Shown: in pieces, positions 52,807 to 61,169 of the stretch
How positions within the stretch are numbered: position 1 is the stretch's first letter
Layout of the letters: the number at the start of each line of letters is the position of its first letter
From: Geobacter sp. AOG1
Lineage (GTDB): Bacteria; Desulfobacterota; Desulfuromonadia; Geobacterales; Geobacteraceae
Length of the DNA: 64,000 nucleotides
Direction of reading: 5' to 3'
Assembly: GCF_019972315.1 (NCBI RefSeq)
Contig: NZ_BLIZ01000001.1
Location: 2,703,521 to 2,767,520, forward strand
Made by a program: the position numbers and the translations under genes
Notes under the pieces: generated by a model
Seen by the model: the letters and a program-made list of their open reading frames with translations, nothing else
The model's database searches: none
Told to the model about the DNA's origin: nothing

Positions 52807-53472
52807 CTATTTCTTAACCTCAAGAAGCTCCACATCGAATGCCAAGGGAGATCCCGGCGGGATGACGCTGCCCACACCGGTTTCACCATAGGCGAGCGTT
52901 GCCGGGCATACCAGCTTGGCTTTACCGCCCGGTTTCATTTTCTGCAGCCCTTCCTTCCAGCAGGCAATTACGCCGTCCAACCTGAACTCCGTCGGGGTGC
53001 CACGCTTATAGGAACTATCGAACTCTTTCCCATCCGGGAGCATGCCACGGTAGTTAACCTTTACCGTGTCGGTCGGTCCTGGCGATGTTCCGCTCCCCTC
53101 GGCAAGCGAAAGGTAGATCAGCCCGGAATCGGTTTTCACCGCGCCCTTTTCCTTGGCGGCTTTCTCTAGGAATTCCTTGTTCAGCGGGGCCATTTTCTCC
53201 GCCTGGGCCTTGATGCGTGTACGGGCCAGTTCCTGAACCTTTTCGCTGTAGGCACTGAGTTCAACTTCGGGTTTCGTGCCCGTGACGCCGTCGGTTACAC
53301 CTCGTTTCACGACCTCCAGCTCGGCAGGAGTGAGGTTGAATACCGCCAACTGACGGGCTACGGTCAGACCGACGGCATAGAGGGTTTTCTCCACGTCCAT
53401 CTTAGGCGGTTCCCCGGCAAAAGCGGGAGAAGAGAGCAGGGCTATCAGGACGGTAACGATGAGTCTGTGCAT
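52807..53472 (-). CDS. fkpA: FKBP-type peptidyl-prolyl isomerase, periplasmic (FKBP-2)
   Basis: About 221 residues, signal peptide MHRLIVTVLIALLSSPAFA, start after AAAGGAG. An FKBP-type N-terminal helical domain (KTLYAVGLTVARQLAVFNLTPAELEVVKRGVTDG) precedes a well conserved FKBP domain (TDTVKVNYRGMLPDGKEFDSSYKRGTPTEFRLDGVIACWKEGLQKMKPGGKAKLVCPATLAYGETGVGSVIPPGSPLAFDVELL). All active-site aromatic positions look intact except that VIPGW is VIACW. It resembles FkpA/Mip foldases. It lies immediately downstream of MCO-A. Confidence 0.9.
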   Translation of the reverse strand: MHRLIVTVLIALLSSPAFAGEPPKMDVEKTLYAVGLTVARQLAVFNLTPAELEVVKRGVTDGVTGTKPEVELSAYSEKVQELARTRIKAQAEKMAPLNKEFLEKAAKEKGAVKTDSGLIYLSLAEGSGTSPGPTDTVKVNYRGMLPDGKEFDSSYKRGTPTEFRLDGVIACWKEGLQKMKPGGKAKLVCPATLAYGETGVGSVIPPGSPLAFDVELLEVKK

Positions 53473-53521
53473 GTTTTCACTCCTTTGATAGTTGTGTTTG
53501 TCAGGGTCTGGCGGCATGATT

Positions 53522-53561
53522 GTGAAAAGGGTGCGTCCCGCTGGAGACGCACCCTTTTCAC
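53522..53561 (-). terminator. Hairpin downstream of multicopper oxidase A
   Basis: GTGAAAAGGGTGCGTC (53522-53537) pairs perfectly over 16 bases with GACGCACCCTTTTCAC (53546-53561). In minus-strand orientation the 3' arm contains TTTT within the stem. It lies between MCO-A and FKBP-2 and would reduce, not necessarily stop, read-through into the following genes. Confidence 0.8.
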
Positions 53562-53583
53562 GTTTACTGCATACAACCAGATG

Positions 53584-56500
53584 CTACCATTTGCCGATGA
53601 TCGGTGCAGCTCCGGCCAAACCAGCTCCGAATGTATAGCTGCCATCGGTAGGCGTGCCGTTCCATACTCCGTTGCCGTTCAAGTCGAGATACCAGGTTTG
53701 ATTGGCAAACATGCCGATCTTCGTGGTTCCCGTTCCTGTCCAGTCACCAGTCACCGGTACGGCTCCCGTGAGACCGGCGCCAAAAGTATAGGCACCGTCA
53801 GTTGGCGTTCCGTCCCATGCTCCGTTGCCGTTCAAGTCAAGATACCAGGTCCCGTTGGCATATAGGCCAATCTTCGTGGTTCCCGTTCCTGTCCAGTCGC
53901 CAGTCACCGGTACGACTCCCGTGAGACCGGTGCCAAAAGCGTAGATGCCGTCTGTTGGCGTTCCGTCCCATACTCCGTTGCCGTTCAGGTCAAGATACCA
54001 CAGTCCGTTGCCATACACGCCGATCTTCGTGGTTCCGTTCCCGGTCCAGTCTCCGGTGACCGGTATGGCACCTGCGATACCGACACCGAAACTGTAGGTT
54101 GTGTTACTGGTACCCAAGGTGCCGTTTCCGGCCATGTCGAGTATCCAGGTACCGTTATTGTACACGCCGATCTTGGTGCTACCGCTGCCATTCCAGTCAC
54201 CGCTTACCGGAATGTCACCAGTTGTGCCGAAAGTATAGAACTTGTCAATAGCTGGATCCCATGTGCTATTGCCCGTTGCATCGAGATACCACTGACCGTT
54301 AAGGAATACGCCAACACGGTCATTGGGCTTGAAGACAACCGGCCGCATCATGTCGTTCTCTTCATGGCCCAGGAGGTGGCAGTGCCAAACATACTCGTGT
54401 CCGAAGCTGGCAATTTGGTTGGTGACAGTCATCGGGGTACCAGTCAAGGGGTCAACGCCGGTGAATTGCGTTGTGGTACCCAGCGGCATGGTCACGTCAA
54501 GCGGTCGGACGCTGTCAGGAAGCGGGAAGGGTACCGGCGCTGTCTTCGGTCTCAAGGCAACTACGATGTCTTCCAGCGGATGCATCCTGACGGTGTCTTT
54601 CCACCCCAGTTCGTTGGCATCGGGGGGTCTTATGGCACCGTCCCAGCCGACCCGGTTGATTATCTGTACATCGGTCAGGTGGAAGTGGATGGCATGGGTG
54701 TCCACGCCGTTATGGGTGATTTTCCAAAGCTGGGGCTTGCCATTGGCGAGGTGCTCGGTAGGAGGGTCTATGTACCCCAGGGGGATCGTCGTCTGGATCA
54801 GGGCACTGGTAAATGGCAGTTCAACCCCCAGTGTGGCATTCATCCGTCCATAATCCGGGGTGAAGAGTTCCTGAATGGCCTTCGGCTGCATCGGCATCGT
54901 TACCGGTGCGGTTGCGCCGACCGGAGTGAAGGTCAGGGAAGTGGCCGAGATTGTTGAATACGTGTCAGTAGCTGCGTGATACGCCCCGGGGTAACCCGTC
55001 TGCGGAACCACCGGCGCGGGCTGCGACGCCGCATAGATCGTCGGTAGCGCCGCGGTTAACGGTGCCGAATTGAAGGGCACCGGAGTAGCTGCCGCTACCC
55101 GGAACTGCATGATGGTACGGGTATTGGGGCCGTAGCCGGCCTTTGTCGAAGGTGCGCCACCCATCCAGGTATTGTCCGGGCTGCCCGTGTAGTAGTCGAT
55201 GCGCGGGTCGAACGCCGGCACCGGCGCGGGGGCGTCGTTGTACAGGATGACGGTCTTGCCGGCATAGGCGGAGAAGTCGACGATGACGTCGGCCCGCTCA
55301 GCCGGACCCAGGAAGAGCGCCTTGTCCAGCACATTCAGTACCACGATGTTCCTGCGATTATATTCATAGTTGACCGGCTGGGGATCGATCACGGCAGGCG
55401 CCGGCAAAAGACCGCCTTCGGTGCCTATCTGGATCATCGACGGGCCAGCCGTCGCTGGATCGGGCACACCTCCAGCCCTTGAATCCGTGGGCCAGGTTGG
55501 AGGGAAACAGCCAACCGGTGTTCCGGGGGCTCCGGTGCAGGTGCAGTTTGTCGTGACGGTTGCACTGCAGGCCGGTCGAGGGACTGCCGGAACCATCTTG
55601 ACTTCCTTTTGATACCCGGGATTCGGCAGGCCGGTCACGGGATCAAACGGGGTAAGGGTAGGGTCGGCGGTAAATAACGACAGGTTGAACATCCGGTCGT
55701 TGGCTGCGTTCAGGATCCGCAAACGATATGCCTGCGGTTGCACGTCGAGATACGGATAGGCCGTGCCGTTGACGACAGCCGTGTCCATGAAACTTTCAGG
55801 CACGCCGGACACGTTAAATGTCGGCAGTCCGGGGAACTGGACGGGGAACACCGGCCAGAACCAGGGGCCGTAATCCCACCGGCCATAATTGTTCGCGCCA
55901 GTCAGGTCCGGGTTGGTCGGCCACTGGTTGGTCTCGTACACATGGGGGAACCAGAGATCGCCATACACGCCCCATTTGGGGTTGGTCCACTTCGCATCCT
56001 GGACGGCCACGTCCTGGGGGACGAAGGTCTTGTCCTGGATGATCAGGGGGATGAGGTGAGCAAGATCATTTGCCGGGTCAGTCAAAGTGGCCGGGTTGCT
56101 GATAGTTCCCGGCACACCGGCAGTCTTCAGCGAGGCTTCTTCCGTCGGATCTACGATAACATAACCTGCTGCCTCGCCGGCATAGACATTGAGGCGCGTG
56201 ATCCCATAGGAATGGTCGTGGTAGAACATCAGCCTGCCGCTCTGGTTGTTGGTGTAGTAATACGTTGATACACCGGCCGGCTCGATCCCACCGTCCATGT
56301 CGGGAACGTTATGCAGACTGTCACCTTTGAGGTAGGTAGTAGACGTTTCTCCTGCTGGTGTAATCCACTGGTGAGGAGTCCCGTCGCTGATCCACGGAGT
56401 GTGCCCACCATGAAGATGGAGATCTGCCCGGTTCTGCGTGTAGGCATTCGTCCCGTCGGGGCCCATCCCTGCCCCCATGTACGTGGTGTCCACCGGTATG

Positions 56501-57099
56501 AAGAGGTCGCCCGCACCGTTAGCGCCAAGTTCGTTGAAGAACTTGATACGTACCGGCTTGTTCTTCGTGGCAAGGATCAGAGGTCCCAGGTAATGCGATG
56601 AATGGTCCGTACCATTTTTCTGGTAATACCCCCTGAGCTTGGTGCCGGTTCCCAATGTATCAGTTGTGAGGGGGAGGTCCGAGTGCATCCGTGCCCGGTA
56701 GTCCTTCAGTCCAATCTCGTAATAATCGGACCCAGAATACAAAGCGGTGTCCGGCGTTGCAATGGGGATGTACTGCCCCAAGTTGTTTGCACCCAGGGCG
56801 GTGCCGGCTGGTCGTGCACCGGCCCCCAGACCTGGCAGCGCGTCAACGAACTTCCTGAGTGGTGTGCCGGAATTGCTGGAAGCGCTGCTGTAGTTGCCGA
56901 GAGCGTTGACGTACTTCCAGTTACCTGCCGGGCTGTTGGCGTAGAATGTACCTCCGCTGGGCGTCGCGGATGCCGGGTAGTCGGGCGGCGGCGGCGTCGC
57001 CCTGGTCCCCGGTCCCGCCTGGACCGGCATAACCCCCAAGGAAAGGGCAGCTAGCGCCAGTACCAGGCTCATAATGATTGAAAATCGTTGTCTGTCCAT
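53584..57099 (-). CDS. Secreted multicopper oxidase with C-terminal five-repeat module (MCO-A, OmpB-like)
   Basis: About 1171 residues; signal peptide ending VMPVQAG, start at 57099 after AAAGGAGG. Copper-binding clusters are all present: LHLHGGH (~residue 228), FYHDHSYGI (~294), HAIHFHLTD, and WHCHLLGHEENDMM before the repeat module. It belongs to the very large secreted oxidases typified by Geobacter OmpB, which that organism needs for growth on insoluble Fe(III) oxide. The last ~244 residues (53587-54318) are five tandem repeats (KIG.Y.NG.WYLDLNGNGVWDGTPTDG.Y.FG and VPVTGDWTGTGTT), the canonical form shared with the riboswitch-controlled cytochrome. It is probably extracellular or outer-surface, acting on metal or phenolic substrates. 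Confidence 0.93.
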   Translation of the reverse strand: MDRQRFSIIMSLVLALAALSLGVMPVQAGPGTRATPPPPDYPASATPSGGTFYANSPAGNWKYVNALGNYSSASSNSGTPLRKFVDALPGLGAGARPAGTALGANNLGQYIPIATPDTALYSGSDYYEIGLKDYRARMHSDLPLTTDTLGTGTKLRGYYQKNGTDHSSHYLGPLILATKNKPVRIKFFNELGANGAGDLFIPVDTTYMGAGMGPDGTNAYTQNRADLHLHGGHTPWISDGTPHQWITPAGETSTTYLKGDSLHNVPDMDGGIEPAGVSTYYYTNNQSGRLMFYHDHSYGITRLNVYAGEAAGYVIVDPTEEASLKTAGVPGTISNPATLTDPANDLAHLIPLIIQDKTFVPQDVAVQDAKWTNPKWGVYGDLWFPHVYETNQWPTNPDLTGANNYGRWDYGPWFWPVFPVQFPGLPTFNVSGVPESFMDTAVVNGTAYPYLDVQPQAYRLRILNAANDRMFNLSLFTADPTLTPFDPVTGLPNPGYQKEVKMVPAVPRPACSATVTTNCTCTGAPGTPVGCFPPTWPTDSRAGGVPDPATAGPSMIQIGTEGGLLPAPAVIDPQPVNYEYNRRNIVVLNVLDKALFLGPAERADVIVDFSAYAGKTVILYNDAPAPVPAFDPRIDYYTGSPDNTWMGGAPSTKAGYGPNTRTIMQFRVAAATPVPFNSAPLTAALPTIYAASQPAPVVPQTGYPGAYHAATDTYSTISATSLTFTPVGATAPVTMPMQPKAIQELFTPDYGRMNATLGVELPFTSALIQTTIPLGYIDPPTEHLANGKPQLWKITHNGVDTHAIHFHLTDVQIINRVGWDGAIRPPDANELGWKDTVRMHPLEDIVVALRPKTAPVPFPLPDSVRPLDVTMPLGTTTQFTGVDPLTGTPMTVTNQIASFGHEYVWHCHLLGHEENDMMRPVVFKPNDRVGVFLNGQWYLDATGNSTWDPAIDKFYTFGTTGDIPVSGDWNGSGSTKIGVYNNGTWILDMAGNGTLGTSNTTYSFGVGIAGAIPVTGDWTGNGTTKIGVYGNGLWYLDLNGNGVWDGTPTDGIYAFGTGLTGVVPVTGDWTGTGTTKIGLYANGTWYLDLNGNGAWDGTPTDGAYTFGAGLTGAVPVTGDWTGTGTTKIGMFANQTWYLDLNGNGVWNGTPTDGSYTFGAGLAGAAPIIGKW

Positions 57100-57137
57100 G
57101 AATCCTCCTTTGAATTGCGTGTGCATGTTCCGTTTCC

Positions 57138-57377
57138 CTAGTTCGTACCGTCGGTCTGCGCCTGTTGTCTGATTTTCTTCATTTCTTCAACTTCGATCTT
57201 TGCCTGATTGCGTTTGGACAATACGGTCTTCTTCGGCGCCTGGTTGGTGCTCCGTTTGTCCTGCTCGATCAGTTTCTTCTGCGGGGTCCCGGAAGCGTGG
57301 TTCGGTCCTGCATTTACCGTTGCAACCAGCAGAACCGAGAGAACTGTCCCGGTTGCCAATGCCATTAATTTTCCCAT
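57138..57377 (-). CDS. Small secreted basic protein
   Basis: 79 residues; signal peptide MGKLMALATGTVLSVLLVA, start after AGGAGA. The mature part is highly charged with many Lys/Gln (KRNQAKIEVEEMKKIRQQAQ), probably a single helix. No family is recognised. It lies 38 bases before MCO-A in the same orientation, so it is likely co-expressed and possibly a chaperone-like or metal-handling partner. Confidence 0.65.
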   Translation of the reverse strand: MGKLMALATGTVLSVLLVATVNAGPNHASGTPQKKLIEQDKRSTNQAPKKTVLSKRNQAKIEVEEMKKIRQQAQTDGTN

Positions 57378-57434
57378 GTTCTTTTCTCCTTTCAGTGTGC
57401 AAGTGTAGCGAGCAACCTACAATCCCGTTGACAT

Positions 57435-59243
57435 TCACTTGATGGCGAGGAGTTCCACCTCGACGACGATCGTTTCATTCGGACCGACAGGCGACCCGAT
57501 GAGGCTGGTCCGTCCCCGTTCCCCGTACCCAAGTCGGGGAGGGATGTAGAGCTGCCACATGGAGCCCACCGGCATAAGTTTTAACGCTTCACTCAAACCG
57601 GGGATGCCGCCCCCTTCCCGGACGCTAAAGGTTACCGGTCGTTCGGGATAGGATCGATCGAATTCAGCACCATTCAGAAGGGTACCGCGGTAGTTGCACA
57701 GAACGAAGTCACCATCCGTGGGCATCTTGCCAGAACCTGCCTTGAGTACCTTATACTGCAGACCGCTCGGCAGTGTCACCACCCCTTCCTTCGTTTTGTT
57801 TTCCGCCAGGAACGCCTGCCCCTCCTTAGCCGCCACTATCGGGGCCACCTTCTGTTTTCGTATCACCTCGGTCTGAACGGCGGCCATTGTTTTGCGAAGT
57901 TCTTCTTCGGTCATAAGGAGCTTGCCGCCAGCGAGCGCATCTTTCATGCCTTGAGTCAAGATGTCCAGATCGATCTCGGTTCCCTGCTGTTTGAAGTTCC
58001 TCACCACATTGACCCCGATACTGTAATTCACCTTGTCTTGCACAGTCTTGAGAACCGTCGGCTCCTCGGCCAATACTTGCGCGGCCAGCAGCACGACGCC
58101 AAGAACTACCATCCATTTCAGGGGCATTGTCACTCCTTTGCGGGCAAAATCAGGTCTGGCTGTGCCATAGCGGGCAAATCCAACCGCATCCGTTCCCGTG
58201 CTGGCCGGAAGTGGTAGATCTGGACCGCCTTCTCGTACCGCGACTCGCTGTGTTAGGCTTGAAGCGAACAGGCACAGGAATGACGAGGTGTACAGCACGA
58301 CGGATAGATACGACGCCGATGTCCGGTTTGTCAGGAAAAGCGCAATACAGCCGAATGCCGCCGTAACCGACCAGAACAGGAGCGTCACGTTCATCGATGA
58401 AATGTTGTTGCGCACCATCAGGTAATGCAGGTGAAGATTGTCCGCCTGGAACGGATTTTTTCCATTCAGGAGCCGCACCAGCAGCACCCGGAGCGTATCG
58501 AATATGGGAAGGAGGAGCACCAGCACCGGGAACATCGAATCCACCGATGAGGTCGCATCCTGTGTCAGTCGCACGGCCACGAAGGAAAGAGAGAAGCCGA
58601 GGAAAAGACTCCCCGTGTCCCCCATGAAGATTCTGGCCCGGGGGAAGTTGTACAGGAGAAAGGCACTCAAGGCTCCCACAAAGGCGAAGCAGATGACTGC
58701 GACCATGACGTTGCCTGCAAGGAGAGCGGCAATCCCCAAGAACAGGAAACCCAGGAGCGAAACGCCACCGGCAAGTCCGTCGAGACCGTCGAGGAGATTA
58801 ATCGCGTTGGTGATGCCAATGATGCTGACATAGGTGAAGGGAATGCTGAGCAACCCGAGGTCCACCCGCCCCAGTGATCCGTAGAAGCCAATGTGGTGAA
58901 TGGTGATATCTCCGCCGAATATGACTATCGTGGCGGCTACCGCCATAACGGCAAATTTCATTTTCCAGCCAAGTGAGATGAGGTCATCCATTATTCCCAT
59001 GGCGATCAGAAGGAACGACGCGACAATGAATGGCGTCAGGGTGTTGCTCCCGTTTTCGATGAATAGAAAGGGGAGCACACCGGCAAAAAAAGCCACCCCT
59101 CCCCACCGGGGAGTTGTCTTGTCATGCAGTCGCCGCTCTCCAGGTACATCCAGGCACCTGCAAGCCGTTGCGCAACGGATGACACGCGGCGTGATGATGG
59201 CAGTGAGCAGAAATGAAGCGAGGCAGGGGATGACGAATTTCAT
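57435..59243 (-). CDS. WecA/MraY-like sugar-phosphate transferase fused in frame to an FKBP isomerase
   Basis: One uninterrupted frame of about 602 residues encodes two proteins. Residues ~1-330 form a polytopic polyprenyl-phosphate N-acetylhexosaminyl-1-phosphate transferase: MGIMDDLISLG (catalytic Asp pair), NAINLLDGLDGLAGG, FMGDTGSLFLGF and DNLHLHYLM. It would start polysaccharide repeat units on undecaprenyl phosphate. After a ~40-residue hydrophilic linker comes MPLKWMVVLGVVLLAAQVLA, a signal-like helix, then an FKBP N-terminal domain (VNYSIGVNVVRNFKQQG) and an FKBP domain (KVLKAGSGKMPTDGDFVLCNYRGTLLNGAEFDRSY). A strong internal ribosome site at 58133-58139 could start the isomerase alone at 58127. 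Start of the transferase at 59243 follows GGAGG. Confidence 0.85.
   Translation of the reverse strand: MKFVIPCLASFLLTAIITPRVIRCATACRCLDVPGERRLHDKTTPRWGGVAFFAGVLPFLFIENGSNTLTPFIVASFLLIAMGIMDDLISLGWKMKFAVMAVAATIVIFGGDITIHHIGFYGSLGRVDLGLLSIPFTYVSIIGITNAINLLDGLDGLAGGVSLLGFLFLGIAALLAGNVMVAVICFAFVGALSAFLLYNFPRARIFMGDTGSLFLGFSLSFVAVRLTQDATSSVDSMFPVLVLLLPIFDTLRVLLVRLLNGKNPFQADNLHLHYLMVRNNISSMNVTLLFWSVTAAFGCIALFLTNRTSASYLSVVLYTSSFLCLFASSLTQRVAVREGGPDLPLPASTGTDAVGFARYGTARPDFARKGVTMPLKWMVVLGVVLLAAQVLAEEPTVLKTVQDKVNYSIGVNVVRNFKQQGTEIDLDILTQGMKDALAGGKLLMTEEELRKTMAAVQTEVIRKQKVAPIVAAKEGQAFLAENKTKEGVVTLPSGLQYKVLKAGSGKMPTDGDFVLCNYRGTLLNGAEFDRSYPERPVTFSVREGGGIPGLSEALKLMPVGSMWQLYIPPRLGYGERGRTSLIGSPVGPNETIVVEVELLAIK
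58125..58139 (-). promoter_or_regulatory. Internal ribosome site and start for the FKBP half of the fusion
   Basis: AAAGGAG (58133-58139, read on the minus strand) lies five bases before an ATG at 58127, in frame with the whole frame. From it a standard 230-residue secreted FKBP with a signal peptide would be made. It suggests two separate genes whose boundary lost the transferase stop codon, or dual expression. Confidence 0.65.
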
Positions 59244-59424
59244 TGCGGAATTCCTCCCAGAACCCGTCGGAGCTTGCTCGTGTAAACGTGGGAAAAGTTG
59301 TTTGGTACAGGAAACAGGGGGGAACAGCACCTGTTTATATTTTGTAATTGTAGTAACTATACGCGAAAACCATCGTTCGTAAATTCGGCGGTTATCCGTA
59401 TTTTTCATAAGTGTTCAAGATACA

Positions 59425-59569
59425 GCCTCATAGGTATTTGTGAGCTGCAGAATACCTAGTTTGTCCTACTGTCTAGTATAAAGATTGCGTCGTCGGATGC
59501 AAGGGTAGAGCATATAGCGTGATTGATAGGACAAACTCGTAGCATAATCAGCATTAGTACCTATGAGGC
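59425..59569. repeat. Nested dyad symmetry in the divergent control region
   Basis: GCCTCATAGGTA (59425-59436) is repeated in inverted form at 59558-59569. Inside it AGTTTGTCCTA (59458-59468) is repeated inverted at 59527-59537. Spacers between inner and outer arms are 21 and 20 bases, so both halves are the same composite element, pointing away from the centre. They are probably binding sites for a regulator controlling the divergent WecA/FKBP unit (minus) and histidine kinase (plus). The rest of the 59244-59833 intergenic stretch carries no gene that I can support. Confidence 0.75.
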
Positions 59570-59759
59570 ACTGGCAGACTATCCTAGTAAAAAAACGGAC
59601 ACCTGCACATATCGTCCCCGGAAACAGCCTGTTATTATCCCTAAGGAAAGATTTGCATACAAACCAGATTCCCGCGAAAACCATTGCGGGAACGACAAGA
59701 CGGAGAGCTCCTTTGCCTGCCCTTATGAAGACACCGGGCGGACGATACAGCATTGTCAG

Positions 59760-59788
59760 GGGACAAACGGGCTGCCATCCGGTATACT
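59760..59788 (+). promoter_or_regulatory. Candidate promoter for histidine kinase operon
   Basis: GGGACA (59760-59765, 4 of 6 matches) and TATACT (59783-59788, 5 of 6) are separated by 17 bases. Transcription would start about 40 bases before the kinase start. Confidence 0.4.
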
Positions 59789-59833
59789 TAGACGTTGTGC
59801 ATGTGTGTGCGCAGCAGGTATGCGAGGTGAACA

Positions 59834-61165
59834 TTGGTTACGGACAGTGAGAGAGACGTGTCAACCACCGGCACCGAAATGAAGTTCCCGAAGGGAAAGC
59901 GCCCTGTCCTCCCCCTGCCGGCACTGTCTTCTCCTCGGACAGAGGACGAGACCCAGATGCAGTTGCATGAACTTGAAGCGCAGAGGATCGAACTGGAGAT
60001 GCGAAATGCCGAGCTTCTCCAGGCCATGAACGAAACAGAGAAGGTCCTGCAAAAATACAGTGACCTGTTCGATAATGCACCGGTTGGCGGCGTTATCATG
60101 GGGCGAAACGGAATGATTCGCACCGTCAATCATGTTGGTGCCCAAATTCTGGGGGGCGGACGATCCGACCTGATTGGCCGACGGTTAGAACATTTTATCC
60201 CGGATTCCGCACGTTCGATCTTCACGGAATTTCTCGGGAACATGCTCACGGGGGGGCAGAAAGCTACCTGCGAAGTTGAACGCTCGCGAGAGGGGAATCG
60301 GTCTATTATCCTTTTCGAGGGGGTTTGTCATGCGGTTGAGGACGAGTGTCGCATCGCAATGATCGACATCACCGACCGGAAATTGTCAGAAATGGGCAAT
60401 CAGAAGCAGCGTCTGCAGGAGTTGTCCGGAGAGTTGGCCCGTGCAAACCGGGAGCATCACCAGGAGATCTTCAGGCATAAACAATGGGAGGAGACACTGA
60501 ACGTTTCCCTGAGTCAACAGCGGAAACTCGCGTCCCATCTCATGTCCGTCCGGGAGGAAGAGCGAACGGCGGTTGCCCGGGAAATCCACGACGAACTGGG
60601 CCAGATGCTGGCGGCCCTCCAGTTGAACGTGTCGCTCATGGCACAGGAATACCGTGACCACGCACAGCTTGTCGCCAGGACTAAAGCGATGGAAAACCTG
60701 ATCACCGCCTCCATCATGACCGTCCAGCGGATCTCCTCGGAACTGCGACCGGTAATGCTCGATATACTGGGGCTTGCCGATGCCATTGAGTGGCAGGCCA
60801 AAGAATTCCAGAAGAGGAGCGGGATTCCCTGCAAATCCATCGTTCTCCTCGCAGAGAAGAAGCTGGACCGCGACGTGTCTACGGCGGTCTACCGGATATT
60901 CCAGGAAGCGTTGAGCAACGTCATTCGCCACTCGGGTGCCACCAGTGTCCAGGTGAACCTGGTGGAACGGAAGGGGTGTCTGACGCTGACGGTACGCGAC
61001 GATGGTCGAGGAATTACCGAAAGGGAGAAGAAAGACGTGCAGTCCTTTGGCGTCGCCGGGATGCGGGAGCGCGCCGAGGCGTACGGAGGAAAGTTGAGAG
61101 TCTGCGGCTCTCCGCAACGGGGGACCGCAGTGTTTGCAAGAATTCCGTTACCAGGGAAGGAGTAA
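59834..61165 (+). CDS. PAS-containing sensor histidine kinase, NarX/HisKA_3 type
   Basis: 443 residues, no membrane segment, so a cytoplasmic sensor. The N-terminal part has a coiled-coil (ELEAQRIELEMRNAELLQAMNE) and a PAS domain (LFDNAPVGGVIMGRNGMIRTVNHVGAQILG). The HisKA_3 dimerisation domain has EEERTAVAREIHDELGQMLAALQLN with the phosphorylatable His. The ATPase domain follows (ALSNVIRHSGATSVQ, VRDDGRGI, GVAGMRERAEAYGG). The start used is a TTG with GAGGTGA close upstream; an ATG at 59879 is an alternative without a ribosome site. It pairs with the response regulator next door. Confidence 0.9.
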   Translation: MVTDSERDVSTTGTEMKFPKGKRPVLPLPALSSPRTEDETQMQLHELEAQRIELEMRNAELLQAMNETEKVLQKYSDLFDNAPVGGVIMGRNGMIRTVNHVGAQILGGGRSDLIGRRLEHFIPDSARSIFTEFLGNMLTGGQKATCEVERSREGNRSIILFEGVCHAVEDECRIAMIDITDRKLSEMGNQKQRLQELSGELARANREHHQEIFRHKQWEETLNVSLSQQRKLASHLMSVREEERTAVAREIHDELGQMLAALQLNVSLMAQEYRDHAQLVARTKAMENLITASIMTVQRISSELRPVMLDILGLADAIEWQAKEFQKRSGIPCKSIVLLAEKKLDRDVSTAVYRIFQEALSNVIRHSGATSVQVNLVERKGCLTLTVRDDGRGITEREKKDVQSFGVAGMRERAEAYGGKLRVCGSPQRGTAVFARIPLPGKE

Positions 61166-61169
61166 CTGC

